From NCBI GenBank assembly GCA_034770075.1, contig CM068385.1:316501-380500 (forward strand): DNA of 64,000 bases, read 5' to 3'. Source of the stretch: Aralia elata. Lineage: Eukaryota; Streptophyta; Magnoliopsida; Apiales; Araliaceae. Of the stretch, positions 1 through 11,245 are shown piece after piece (position 1 is the stretch's first letter; each line of letters begins with the position of its first letter). The position numbers and the translations under genes are program-made. The notes beneath the pieces were generated by a model. It ran no database searches and had not been told where the DNA came from. It was given only the letters and a program-made list of their open reading frames with translations.

Positions 1-42
1 TCAGCCCTCTACCTTTTTACCTTTGAAACCATCTCAGAGAAG

Positions 43-1004
43 ACAAGCCCTTGACAAAACACAAGTGGATCCATTGCATATGCCACTTGGACCCATTACG
101 AGGACACGAGCTAAACGCTTCAAAGAAGGACTTAACGGGATGATTCATAAATTATGGACCGAGGTTGGATCGAGCATAGAGGTTATAGAGACGGGTTACA
201 AGCACGCGAAGTTCATAAACACATTGGAAGCAAGCATACCCGAACCGACACAAAAGAATCAGCATTTCCGCACTTTTGGACTAGTTTGACATCAGTTCGT
301 ATTTTGGCCATAACTTGAGTTTCCAAACTCCAAATGAGGTGATTCAAAAGCCTAAATTCATTAGAAACTCCAGGGCTACAATTTTCATTCTTGGCCCAAG
401 TCCAAATTCGAAATTTATCAGGTGTGAAAATAGCTTGCAATGTGCGGATCAGTTTATAGTTGTCTGATTTGGACTTTTAACACATCATATGTTTTGGATT
501 GTTAAATTCTTTGGGTGGCTGATACATGTGATGTGATTAGTTGTTAGATCTTGACTTATGATGATGGTTTAGCACACCATGAGTTCCTATAAATACCAAG
601 TGATGCTAGGATGTAAAATCATTCATTCATATCAATTTTCAGATTATCAATACTATTGTGAGTTTGTTTCTCTACTTGTGGTTCTTTGAAGAATTCCTAA
701 GTGTTCCTTAGTTCTTCTTTTTAGATTCATAATTGACTTATCATACAACCATTCATAGTTGTGTGTGGCGTCTTCTACCGCATCAATCGTCGATAATACC
801 GAGATTACCGCTTCAATATAAGCGAGGGGTCGAAGTGTCGTTGGTGTTCATCCTCCGCAAATTTCCTAAGCAAGCAATTGTACCAAGATTACCGTCTACA
901 TATAGGCGAGGGGTTAAGGTGTTGCAAGCTATCCATCCTATCAACTTGTTAGAAACGATCCGGGCGACGACCACCCTCACGCAAGCGTGCCGTGGAGTCT
1001 ATCA
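43..1004 (+). repeat. 5' LTR of G1
   Basis: It repeats 5958-6918 with about eight differences, including one 1-bp indel near 975. It ends in CA directly before a tRNA-Met type primer-binding site. It contains the last roughly 80 codons of the pol frame (23-289 in this copy), ending at a TGA. A TATA box lies at 588-595. The canonical TG start is probably 52-53; the extra 9 bp of identity (43-51) is unexplained. Confidence 0.9.
588..595 (+). promoter_or_regulatory. TATA box of G1 5' LTR
   Basis: TATAAATA sits in the second half of the LTR, about 415 bp before the LTR end. This is the expected place for the U3 promoter driving the genomic RNA. The same motif is at 6503-6510 in the 3' LTR. Confidence 0.6.
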
Positions 1005-1006
1005 TT

Positions 1007-1018
1007 TGGTATCAAAGC
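1007..1018 (+). other. G1 primer-binding site (tRNA-iMet type)
   Basis: TGGTATCAAAGC lies two bases after the LTR end. It matches the 3' end complement of plant initiator tRNA-Met (TGGTATCAGAGC) with one mismatch, so minus-strand DNA synthesis would start here. Confidence 0.8.
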
Positions 1019-1451
1019 TAAGTTCCTATCAAGTTACTTATCTTTACTTTTATTGTTGGATTTTAGTCCAAAAAAAAAACTGCAGAAAATATATTGCAGA
1101 AAATTATTATTGTTGATTGCTATTATTGGGATTTCATTTTACAAAGAATCATATTTGACGATTGTGAAGTCTTGTTGGTATTCCGAGAGTCATACCTTCT
1201 ATATTGTATTCTTGATAAGTTTCTTATTGGATTGAAATTGGAAAATTGAGGTAACATTTGTGTGAATTCCAAAAGAACCTATTAGAGAGAACTACGAGCG
1301 AAAAAAGGCAAGAGTAGTGAGATTACTAGAGGGTAAAAGCCATTTGTGTGATACACGAGCGTTTCATATTTGTGTGATATATTGTTTGAGTGAAACACGG
1401 AAGGAAGTGGTGAGGAATTTGCTTTCTACTAATCTTTGTTTTGCAGGAAAT

Positions 1452-2436
1452 ATGTCTAACACAAGAGATAAGACAATTGAAAATGAACCTTCTATATCGA
1501 ATTTTGACCCAAAACTCATGATGGAGGCTATGATGAAAGAATTTTCTAGACAATTGGGGATGGCTATTGAACAAGTGCATGATCGCATCGATCAATTGAG
1601 TGTCACTCGAGGGGAACAAACTCAAATCCCTCCGGGTGGGCGCCCAAAAGGAAAGACCCAACAAAAGGAAGCAAGGCTAGCGGAGACAAATTACTATGAT
1701 GAAAGGTTTAGCGAGGAAGAGGATCGGGAAATTGACCTTATCCCTAGGAGAACATTTTGCAAAGGATAGAGGCGGCCGAAATCGAGAGGACAACAATCTC
1801 GATAGCATCAAAATGAAAATTCCCACATTCCAAGGCAGGAGTGACCCCGAGGCATATTTAGAGTTGGGAGAAGAAAATGGAGTGGATCTTTGACTGTCAC
1901 AACTACTCGGAAACTCAAGAAAGTTAGGATTGCAGCTACCGAATTTTCAGAGTATGCAGTTACTTGGTGGGATCAATTGATGACCAGCCGAAGGAGGTGC
2001 AGAGAACGTCCCAATAGAGACGTGGGCAGAAATGAAAGCTGTAATGAAAAAGAGGTTTGTCCCAAGCCACTACTATCGAGATCTGTTTCGAAACTTACAA
2101 AATTTGAGACAGGGAAACAAGAGTGTGGAGGACTACTTCAAAGAAATGGAAATGCTAATGTCTAGAGCTGACATCGACGAGGATAATGAGGCAACCATGG
2201 CCCGATTTTCAGCAGGTTTAAATTGGGATATTGCAGATTTGGTGGAGCGCCAACATTATGTGGTATTGGAAGACATGGTGCACATGGCTATCAAAATAGA
2301 GAAGCAACTTAAGAGGAGAGGTGGCCAGCGAATAAACACTACCACAGGTTCATCATGGAAATCCAATAATGTGAAGCGTGAGGAAAAGCCAATTGTTTTT
2401 CAAACCAAAGCCAGAAATCAAGCAGGGAGCGGCTAA
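1452..2436 (+). pseudogene. G1 gag, capsid part, frameshifted
   Basis: The likely gag start is the ATG at 1452 (MSNTRDK...). The reading then moves through frame 3 (to 1769), frame 1 (about 1696-1893), frame 3 (1890 on) and back to frame 1 (2032-2436). At least three frameshifts therefore break it. The last piece carries the recognisable retrotransposon capsid core: a region rich in Lys, Arg and Tyr around 2041-2100, then SVEDYFKEMEMLMSRA, then a conserved block ending in KIEKQLKRR. In the family this protein forms the virus-like particle. Nothing intact could be made from this copy. Confidence 0.82.
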
Positions 2437-2905
2437 TCAAGTGGTGCAAGGTAAAACTAATACACCTTCTACTAGTCGTAATCGAGATATTGTATGCTTT
2501 AAATGTCAAGGCAGGGGACATATTGCAAATCAATGCCCAAATCAAAGAACTATGTTATTGCTTGATAATGGGGATTTGGAGACCGAGGAAGAAGATAGTG
2601 ACAATGACTCTATGCCACCGTTGGAGGAAGATAGAGAGGTTGCTATGCATGGCGAAGTGTTAGTTACACGGAGAATGCTTAGTACACAGGTAAAGGAAGA
2701 AAGCAGCGAGCAAAGAGAGAATCTATTTCATACTAGATGCATGGTAAATGGTAAGATCTGTTGTGTTGTAATTGATGGTGGGAGCTGTACAAATGTGGCA
2801 AGCATCACAATGGTGGAGAAATTGGGACTTACAACATCCAAACATCCTCACCCATACCGATTGCAGTGGCTCAATGACAGCGGCGACATCAAAGTTACCA
2901 AGTAA
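2378..2905 (+). pseudogene. G1 gag zinc knuckle and protease N-terminal part
   Basis: This frame-2 segment holds a CCHC zinc knuckle (C-x2-C-x4-H-x4-C, from nucleotide 2495, CFKCQGRGHIANQC). An acidic linker follows, then a retropepsin-like motif, VIDGGSCTNVAS, at about 2767-2802. The family normally has an Asp-Ser/Thr-Gly or Asp-Gly-Gly motif here. The zinc knuckle binds RNA and the protease would cut the polyprotein. The frame ends at a TAA (2903-2905), after which the same frame continues directly into pol, so this is a nonsense mutation rather than a natural end. Confidence 0.82.
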
Positions 2906-4921
2906 GTATCAGTACCGTTTACAATTGGGAAGTATGTTGATGAGATCCTTTGTGATGTAGTTCCTATGCAGGCAGATCATTTACTACTTGGGAGACCTTG
3001 GCAGTTCGATCGGCGAGTAAAACACGACGGTTTTACTAATGAGTACTCTTTTGTTTACAATCAAAGAAAAGTTACCTTGTGTCCTATGTCACCAAAACAG
3101 GTGCATGAGGATCAAATACACTTACAAAGAGATCATGAAAAGAAAACAAAAGAGAGAGAAAAAAAGAAAGGAGAAGAGAGAAAAACAAATATTTTTGCAA
3201 AAAGGAGTGATGTAAGGCGAGCTTTGGATTCTAAAAAGCCAATGATTGTACTTCGGTATAGGGAGGCACTTTTGAATACTAACGCTAATAAAACTTCATT
3301 GCCTAGTGTTATTTCTACTCTTTTGCAGGATTATCAGGATGTATTTCCCGAGGAGCTTCCCCAAGGATTACCACCAATTCAGGAAATTGAACATCAAATT
3401 GACTTTGTCCCCGGCGCGACCATTCCAAATTGCCCGGCATACCGAAGCAATCCCGAGGAAACAAAGGAATTGCAAAGGCAAGTTGACGAGCTAATGGACA
3501 AAGGGTTCGTGAGAGAAAGCATGAGTCCATGTGCGGTTCCAGTTATTTTAGTACCTAAAAAAGATGGGAAGTGGTGCATGTGCATTGATTGTCGAGCGGT
3601 AAATAACATTACTGTAAAGTATCGGCATCCCATTCCTAGGTTAGATGATATGTTAGATGAATTGCATGGATCTTGTGTGTTTTCTAAAATAGATTTAAAG
3701 AGTGGTTATCATCAAATTAGAATGCATGAGGGAGACGAATGGAAAACTGCTTTTAAAACAAAATATGGATTATACGAGTGGTTAGTCTTACCCTTTGGTT
3801 TAACTAATGCTCCTAGCACATTCATGAGATTAATGAACCATGTTTTGCGATCCTTCATTGGAAAATTTGTAGTTGTCTACTTTGATGATATCTTGATCTA
3901 CAGTAAAGATTTAGGAGAGCATGCATTGCATATAAAATCTGTCCTAGAAGTGCTTCGGAAAGAAAAATTGTATGCTAATATGGACAAATGCACATTTTGT
4001 ACGGATCGAGTTGTATTCCTTGGCTTTGTTGTTAGTGCACAGGGAGTACAGGTTAACGAAGAAAAGGTACGTGCAATCCAAGAATGGCCAACTCCTACGA
4101 ATGTCAGTCAAGTTCGTAGCTTCCATGGGCTCGCAAGTTTCTATAGACGGTTTGTAAGGAACTTCAGCGAAGTCACAGCACCACTCACCGAAGTAATCAA
4201 AAAGAGTGTAGGATTCAAGTGGGGTGATGCACAGGAAAAAGCGTTTAATTTGATTAAAGAAAAATTAACTAACGCTCCTTTACTTGTATTGCCTAATTTC
4301 ACTAAGACCTTTGAAATTGAATGTGATGCTTCAGGATTAGGCATTGGAGCTGTGTTAATGCAAGAAGGAAAGCCAGTGACATATTTCAGTGAAAAATTGA
4401 GTGGATCAGCTTTGAACTATCCTACCTATGACAAGGAGTTATATGCTTTGGTTCGATCATTGGAAACTTGGCAACATTACCTGTGGCCTAAGGAATTTGT
4501 GATTCACACGGATCATGAATCATTGAAATATTTGAAAGGCCAACACAAGTTGAACAAGAGACATGCACGATGGATGGAGTTCATCGAGACATTTCCATAC
4601 GTCATTCGCTATAAGCAAGGTAAGGAAAATGTCGTGGCCGATGCTCTTTCGCGAAGGTATGTGTTGTTAAATACTCTTGACACAAAATTACTTGGTTTTG
4701 AACAAATCAAAGAATTATATGATAATGACCATGATTTTTGTGAAGAGTTTAAAAATTGTGAAAAGAATGTTGTAGGTAAATACTTCAAGATGGATGGATT
4801 CTTGTTTCGTGAGAATCGATTATGTATACCTGCATGTTCTTTGCGTGAGTTATTGGTTCGAGAGTCACATGGGGGTGGTTTGATAGGACATTTTGGCGTT
4901 GATAAGACCTTATCTGTATAA
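2906..4921 (+). pseudogene. G1 pol: protease end, reverse transcriptase, RNase H
   Basis: The longest open part (ATG at 2966, 651 codons) begins with the protease tail (LLLGRPWQFDR). A Lys/Glu-rich linker follows, then reverse transcriptase with VPKKDGKWCMCIDCRAVN near residue 196 and the catalytic YFDD at residues 305-308. RNase H starts near residue 450 (ECDASGLGIGAVL), and VVADALSRR marks its end. The catalytic residues look intact. The frame ends at 4921 because of a frameshift near 4918, inside the integrase zinc-binding domain. The order RT-RNase H-integrase assigns it to Ty3/gypsy. Confidence 0.93.
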
Positions 4922-6204
4922 AAGAACATTTCTATTGGCCCCATATGAAACGAGATGTAGAAAGAATTTGTGATAGATGAATTACATGCCGTCAAGCTAA
5001 ATCTCGTGTTCAACCCCATGGGTTATACACACCATTGCCTATTTCGAGTGAACCTTGGATTAATTTGTCTATGGACTTTGTATTGGGTTTACCTAGATCT
5101 AAGCATGGTCATGATTCTATATTTGTGGTCGTGGATAGATTTTCAAAAATGGCACATTTTATCCTATGCCACAAAGCTGATGATGCATCCCATGTTGCTG
5201 ATTTATTCTTTAGAGACATTGTACGTTTGCATGGCATGCCCCGAACAATTGTTTCGGATAGAGATGCTAAGTTCTTAAGCTATTTTTGAAAAATTTTGTG
5301 GTGTAAACTAGGAACTAAACTACTGTTTTCAACTACTTGTCATCCACAAACTGACAGCCAAACGGAAGTAGTTAATAGAACTCTATCTGCTTTATTGAGG
5401 GCTATCATTAAAAAGAATATTAAGCTTTGGGAAGAGTGTCTACCACATGTTGAGTTTGCTTATAATAGGTCTGTTCACTCTGCTACTAAATTCTCACCTT
5501 TTGAAATTGTGTATGGCTTTAATCCTTTAACACCCTTGGATTTGTCACCATTACCTGTTTTCGAGTATACTAACATGGATGGCAAAAACAAAGCTGATTT
5601 TGTTAAGCAGATACATGAGAAGACAAGACTCAACATTGAGAAGAGGACGAACCAATATGCCAAACAGGCCAACAAGGGTCGGCGTCAAGTAATCTTCGAA
5701 CCCGGGGATTGGGTATGGCTACACATGCGTAAGGAAAGATTTCCGGCTCAAAGGCGTTCGAAATTACTTCCAAGAGGAGATGGACCATTTCAAGTGCTTG
5801 AACGCATTAACAACAATGCTTACAAATTGGACTTACCCAGTGAGTATAATGTTAGTGCAACTTTCAATGTTTCTGATTTAAGCCCGTTTGACGTAGGTGA
5901 AGATTTGAGGACAAATCCTTTTCAAGAGGAGAGGTATGATGAGGACATCCTTAGTTCACAAGCCCTTGACAAAACACAAGTGGATCCATTGCATATGCCA
6001 CTTGGACCCATTACGAGGACACGAGCTAAACGCTTCAAAGAAGGACTTAACGAGATGATTCATAAATTATGGACCGAGGTTGGATCGAGCATAGAGGTTA
6101 TAGAGACGGGTTACAAGCACGCGAAGTTCATAAACACATTGGAAGCAAGCATACCCGAACCGACACAAAAGAATCAGCATTTCCGTACTTTTGGACTAGT
6201 TTGA
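4922..6204 (+). pseudogene. G1 integrase and pol C-terminus
   Basis: After the frameshift the integrase zinc-binding region continues, with a stop near 4978. The catalytic core follows (5035-5289, with SDRDAKFL), then another stop at about 5287 where the family has Trp. The rest is open from 5296 to 6204 (302 codons). It includes CHPQTDSQTE with its catalytic Glu region, FSPFEIVYGF, and a C-terminal GDWVWLHMRKERFP block. The last 80 or so codons lie inside the 3' LTR. I see no clear chromodomain. Confidence 0.88.
5924..5934 (+). other. Candidate polypurine tract of G1
   Basis: AAGAGGAGAGG is the only purine run near the 3' LTR. It lies about 24 bp upstream of where the repeat starts, farther than usual, so it is tentative. 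Confidence 0.35.
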
Positions 6205-6918
6205 CATCAGTTCGTATTTTGGCCATAACTTGAGTTTCCAAACTCCAAATGAGGTGATTCAAAAGCCTAAATTCATTAGAAACTCCAGGGCTACAATTTT
6301 CATTCTTGGCCCAAGTCCAAATTCGAAATTTATCAGGTGTGAAAATAGCTTGCAATGTGCGGATCAGTTTATAGTTGTCTGATTTGGACTTTTAACACAT
6401 CACATGTTTTGGATTGTTAAATTCTTTGGGTGGCTGATACATGTGATGTGATTAGTTGTTAGATCTTGACTTATGATGATGGTTTAGCACACCATGAGTT
6501 CCTATAAATACCAAGTGATGCTAGGATGTAAAATCATTCATTCATATCAATTTTCAGATTATCAATACTATTGTGAGTTTGTTTCTCTACTTGTGGTTCT
6601 TTGAAGAATTCCTAAGTGTTCCTTAGTTCTTCTTTTTAGATTCATAATTGACTTATCATACAACCATTCATAGTTGTGTGTGGCATCTTCTACCTCATCA
6701 ATCGTCGATAGTACCGAGATTACCGCTTCAATATAAGCGAGGGGTCGAAGTGTCGTTGGTGTTCATCCTCCGCAAATTTCCTAAGCAAGCAATTGTACCA
6801 AGATTACCGTCTACATATAGGCGAGGGGTTAAGGTGTTGCAAGCTATCCATCCTATCAACTTGTTAGAAACGATCCGGGCGACGACCACCTCACGCAAGC
6901 GTGTCGTGGAGTCTATCA
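5958..6918 (+). repeat. 3' LTR of G1
   Basis: It is the second copy of the 43-1004 repeat, about 99% identical by eye, and ends in TATCA at 6918. Its TATA box is at 6503-6510. The differences seen are single substitutions plus one missing C. Confidence 0.9.
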
Positions 6919-6949
6919 GCTCTTCAACAATGATAAGGCTAGGGGATAT

Positions 6950-7239
6950 GGGGTCACCCACAATGTCACACGCACAACCCTACACCTAGAACGCTACACC
7001 CATAATGCTACACCCACAACTCCATACTGACAACACCACACCCACAACGGCACACCCATAATGCCATAATGTTAAACCCATAATAGCACAACGCCACACA
7101 CACAACCCAACACCTGCAATGCTATACCCATAATGCTACACCCACAACGCCATACCCACAACACCACACCCACAACGCCATAACGTTACACACACAATGC
7201 CACAACGCCACACCCACAATGTTACACCTATAATTTACA
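6950..7239. repeat. Degenerate CACACCCACAAC tandem array
   Basis: About 290 bp consist of variants of a 10-13 bp unit such as CACACCCACAACGC and TACACCCATAATGC, with variable spacing. It has no coding sense. It directly abuts a telomere-like repeat. Confidence 0.75.
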
Positions 7240-7263
7240 CCTAAACCCTAAACCCTAACCCCT
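7240..7263. repeat. Short interstitial telomere-like repeat
   Basis: It contains two perfect CCTAAAC units followed by CCTAACCCC. The plant telomere unit, read on this strand, is CCCTAAA. It joins the array at 6950-7239 to the protease end of relic D. Confidence 0.6.
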
Positions 7264-9571
7264 CCTACTAAGTATCCTGAAGATATTGTAGCAATATGGA
7301 GAAGTTTTTTATGGTTTGTCCCTTCCTCTGAAATGTTGTCATCGATAAAGGCAATGGTGTTGCATGCCAAGATATGCCCCACTATCTGTTCAAAACGATC
7401 CACTAATATAATTTTTGGTAAGTATACTTCTCCTAAGACTTTTAGGAGCACTTTTAGGTGTTATTCAGAGGCAAAGACTAGGTTTAATAAGGAAACTTAC
7501 ATTGGCGCTTCCTCTAACTTTTTTATTATTTCTACTTCCAGGTTTTTTATCTTCTCAAGGAATTATATGGCTTCCCTTTCCGAACCTTCACTTCGCAAGT
7601 TCATTCATGGCCTCTTGATGAACTTGCTTGGGATGTATAGGGGTTATCTTTCCCTGGCCATTGCCACAATGCCATTCTCCTAGGTGCCATAATTCCCCAT
7701 TATTTCTTTTAAACTCTTAACTTCCATCTGCTTTTCAATTTTGATTTGTTCAAGGGTTGCCCCCTTTGATATGGATTTTCTCTAAATTTCCTTTCTTCAC
7801 TTCGGGTTTGATTGTTGATCCCTTAATTACTAAGGTTTAAGTTTTATTCCCCATCACAACTAATAAACCTGCCACTATTTCCTCAGATTCATCAATGTGG
7901 CAGATGTACTTCAGACTCCTTTTTGGTTCTCTTTCTATTTCAATCGTTGAACCTGACCCCATCATGCTTTGGGATTGGGTTAGTGGTGACGTTAGAGGCT
8001 TTTTTAGTTTACACTATTATCTCTTTCTGATCGATTAAATCTTGGATCAAGTGTTTCAAGGTCCAACACTCTTCAGTAGAATGCCCCGGTGATCTAGAGT
8101 GGTATGATCATATCTTGGTTGGGTCTTGGTTCCTTTTGTTAGGGTCAATAGGGAGTAAAAGCTTGGTAATCTTTTTTTAAGCCACCAAAAGGGCTAAGAT
8201 ATTTTCCAGTGTATCTCCCAAAGGGGTAAATTTTCTTATTTTGCTAGCCTCATATCTTTTCCTTATTTGTTTTAGTAATTGGTTGTGCGGTTGGTGGTTG
8301 GGTTGTTTGTTTAGGGTCGAACGATAATGGTTATTGTTGTCCCATTTCCTCATTGTAGAATCACATATACATCTTCCTCATTTCTCTTGAAATTTTTCTT
8401 GGTTGACCTGGCATAATTTCCTAAGGTGATGTGATCTGCCACAACCTTTAATGTCGTAAAGTCTTTGATCATCCCTGTCTAGATGCCCGCATCCACTAGA
8501 TCTCCTTTCTTAATGATATCAATGAATGGTTTACCGAGAGACCCAATAACTTAGGCGTAGTAAGGACCTTCCTGTGTTTCTATAAAAATTCAGACCATCT
8601 CATCCTTGTCCATAGGGGGATGAACTTGTGATGCCAGCTTCCTCTACCTTCTAGCGTAATCACGGAAAGTCACTTGTGGCAATTTCTTCACTCGCGTCAT
8701 ATAGTATTAGTTAAGAGCCATAGTTAAGAGCCATTTATATTTGGAACCCAAACTGTCTTAGGAAAGCGTAACTAAGATCCTCCTAGCAATGGATCTTAGT
8801 GTTATCTAGCTTAGCAAACCAATTTTGAGTCTCTCCGGTCAGACTTCTCTGGAATAGTTACATTTAGAGAGTTTCAACCTCAGCATAAGATCCTAACTCT
8901 CCCATTTAGACTTTCAGATGGGTGTATGGATCCCCTATTCTGTTATATTTCTTAAACTCTATAACTTGGAAACTGATGGGGAATTTTGTTCCCAGGAAAA
9001 TACACACGTCAGAGTATCCCACACCACCGAATGATCCATTTCCTTTGATGGTACAGAAGGTATCCTAAAGCTGACGAAGCTTTTTCTTAACGAGGCCACT
9101 CTTCTTGTCTTTATCGAGGATGGTGATTGCTTTTTTAGGGGGAGGGATTCCGCTGGGTGTGACGAGCTATTTTTTGAACTGAAAAACTGGGGAGTTGGAG
9201 GAGGATGCTCGAGGATATCCAATTTTGAATGAAGTGGGTGCTTAGGTAAATATAGGTGGCGAATTTTCCACATAATTAGTCCTAAGATCTTGTATGAGCT
9301 TTCACTATTCCTTAACGAATTTAGTGATTTAGAGATCTGTTTCTTCAGGGTATTAAACTCCCTAAAAATGGGGCCTATTCAATGTTACCTAGTTTTGAAG
9401 ATGCTATTATGACTACACAGGGCTTTGGATTTTCGGGCTTGGAGATGAGTTTTCAAGGCAATCCTGCGTTCAAAGTAACAAAATACGGTTTTAACCGAAA
9501 TTAGAAAGATGGATACATGTTAGCGCAAATGCATGTTTGGTTTTTAATTCTTTTCCTACAAAATAAAGTGA
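7264..9571 (-). pseudogene. Decayed Ty3/gypsy gag-protease relic D
   Basis: Read on the minus strand this is one gag-like protein with many stops. Around 8700-9270 the N-terminal capsid part can be followed, including the Asp-Pro and Phe-x3-Leu-x-Gly-Glu-x-x-x-Trp pattern. Near 8640-8690 there is the RDYARRWRKLA-type motif, followed by MDKDEMV. Near 8050-8110 there is HSRSPGHSTEECWTLKHLI, and at 7265-7451 the pre-protease block LLKVLGEVYLPK...ALHIA-like. These blocks are typical of plant Ty3/gypsy gag-protease proteins. The protease active site and everything downstream are missing, cut at the telomere-like repeat. The upstream leader continues at 27231-28250, beyond the inserted copia element. 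Confidence 0.72.
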
Positions 9572-9619
9572 GCGTTTGAAATGCAGTTAAAGGCAGGATA
9601 TTTAAACCAAGGATATAAA
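9572..9619 (-). repeat. Inverted-repeat arm, distal part
   Basis: Together with 27236-27327 this is the inverted counterpart of 28558-28703. The copia element C1 was inserted into this arm. Confidence 0.85.
9615..9619. repeat. C1 target-site duplication, left copy
   Basis: ATAAA, matched exactly at 27231-27235 on the far side of the 17.6-kb composite. Confidence 0.85.
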
Positions 9620-10267
9620 TGTTGGGGAAAATCACCTCCCAGATACCATTGTTTTTAATAAATTAAATGGCCAAAAATATCAGTACATGCCAAACAGATT
9701 AAATTTACAATTCCACCAAAATAATAACCACTGTAGGAAATAATAAGAAGAAATAACCAAGCACAAGACACCAAGATTTTTACATGAAAAACCCTCTATA
9801 ACTAAGAGGTAAAAACTACGGGACAAACTCCGAACAATTCACTAGAATAATATGAGAGAATACAAAGATATATTAATTTGAGTACAAACTCAAATTACTT
9901 CACCACAATAACTATGTGATGGAACCCAAATAAAACACCTTTTTATTTGAACTATCTATCTCTCTCTATTTTTCTTAAGCTTGTAGAACTTTTTCTCTCT
10001 CTCCCTACTTTTTTCTTTTCCTTTCTTGGATGGGAGTATGTGAATTTGGTGTGTATTTCCTTGGCAACATTGGTGGCCTTTTATAGCAAAATAACTCACC
10101 TACTCCCTGCCTAATTTCTTATTTGGTTGCCAGTTGGTGAAGAAAACAAAAGCAAAAAGGTTGCCTAACTACCTTAGCCGCCAATAACCAAGAAGTAAGA
10201 AAAAAGGGGCTGCCTAATAGAAATATTTCTTATCCATGTTTTGCATATGAGTGAGAACCACCTAACA
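9620..10267 (-). repeat. 3' LTR of C1
   Basis: 648 bp, TGTT...AACA on both strands. It is flanked internally by a polypurine tract (minus strand). It matches 23001-23148, 24878-25292 and 27145-27230 in order, with the same start and end. Confidence 0.93.
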
Positions 10268-10268
10268 A

Positions 10269-10280
10269 TCTCCCCCTCCG
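10269..10280 (-). other. C1 polypurine tract
   Basis: On the minus strand this reads as a G/A run (GGAGGGGGAGA), directly beside the 3' LTR, where plus-strand DNA synthesis is primed in LTR retrotransposons. Confidence 0.75.
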
Positions 10281-10313
10281 AACCCATGAGAGAAGATATT
10301 CACTGTGACCTCG

Positions 10314-11245
10314 TCACTTGGAGTCCATGCCGACCAATTCCTTGCAAAATTCCAGATTGTCACGAGTGACAACTTTTATCAACATGTCTGAGGGGCTCTC
10401 GTCGGTATGAACTTTCTTTACTTTCATCAATTCCTTTTCCATCACTTCTCGAAGCCAGTGATAATGAACATCAATGTGCTTGGTACGATTATGATACATG
10501 GCGTTCTTGGTCAAGTCAATTGCACTTTGACTATCACAATAAATCACATACTCATCCTGTGTCAAATCTAAATCTTGGAGAAACCGTTTCAACCATAACA
10601 TCTCCTTGCCTGCTTCCGTAGCGGCGATATATTCCGACTCAGTTGTAGACAAAGCAACACACTTCTGCAACTTGGACTGCCATGATACAGTTCCCCCTAC
10701 AAAAGTAAACAAATACCCCGAAGTGGACTTCTTCTCTTCAGAACTTACCATGTCTGTATCTGTAAAGCCCTCCAAGACTGGACTCGAACCACCAAAACCT
10801 AAACACAAATTGGAAGTAGCTTTCAAGTATCTAAGAATCCACTTAACTGCTTCCCAATGTTCTCTACCAGGATTTGACAAATACCTGCTCACAACGCCAA
10901 CTGCATGAGCAATATCCGGATGCGTACAAACCATCACATACATAAGACTCCGTACAGCAGAGGAGTACGAAACTGCTACCACAGTATCTCTCCCTTCCTT
11001 AGTAGAAGGACACATACTCTTCGTCAACTTAATATGATCGACCAGTGGTGTGCTAACTGGCTTAGCATCACCCATGTTGAATCTTACAAGCACTCGTTCA
11101 ACATATTTCTCTTGTGACAACCACAACCTCTTGGCTTTCCTGTCACGAACAATCTTCATGCCCAAAATCTGCCTAGCCGAGCCTAAGTCCTTCATATCGA
11201 AGGACTTGAACAACTCACCCTTGAGCTTGTGAATCATGTTAGCAT
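10314..11245 (-). pseudogene. C1 pol: reverse transcriptase end and RNase H
   Basis: A 307-codon frame is open from 11237 to 10314. It starts in the middle of copia reverse transcriptase (FDMKDLGSARQILGMKI), carries the conserved YLxxTRPDIxxAVGxxSR region in a slightly altered form (MVCTHPDIAHAVGVVSRYL), then RNase H. RNase H motifs visible are SSEEKKSTSGYLF, ALSTTESEYIAATEAGKE, YCDSQSAIDLTKN and RTKHIDVHYHWLRE. The upstream part of the same gene is at 13356 onward, because solo LTR B1 was inserted just after the catalytic region. The ATG at 11237 is therefore not a real start. Confidence 0.93.

Larger units (their letters stand above)
43..6918 (+). mobile_element. Ty3/gypsy LTR retrotransposon G1 (defective)
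   Basis: Seen: a direct repeat of about 960 bp brackets gag- and pol-like sequence, with a primer-binding site just inside the left repeat. The internal order is gag, zinc knuckle, protease, reverse transcriptase, RNase H, integrase, which is Ty3/gypsy order. The LTRs differ at only about eight positions by eye, so insertion should be recent. The coding region nevertheless has several frameshifts in gag, a stop at 2903-2905, a frameshift near 4918, and stops near 4978 and 5287. The pol frame runs into the 3' LTR. Left and right flanks show no perfect target duplication. If the LTR starts at the TG at 52, the flanks are GCCCT and GCTCT (4 of 5), but the repeat extends to 43, so the left edge is ambiguous. 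Confidence 0.93.
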
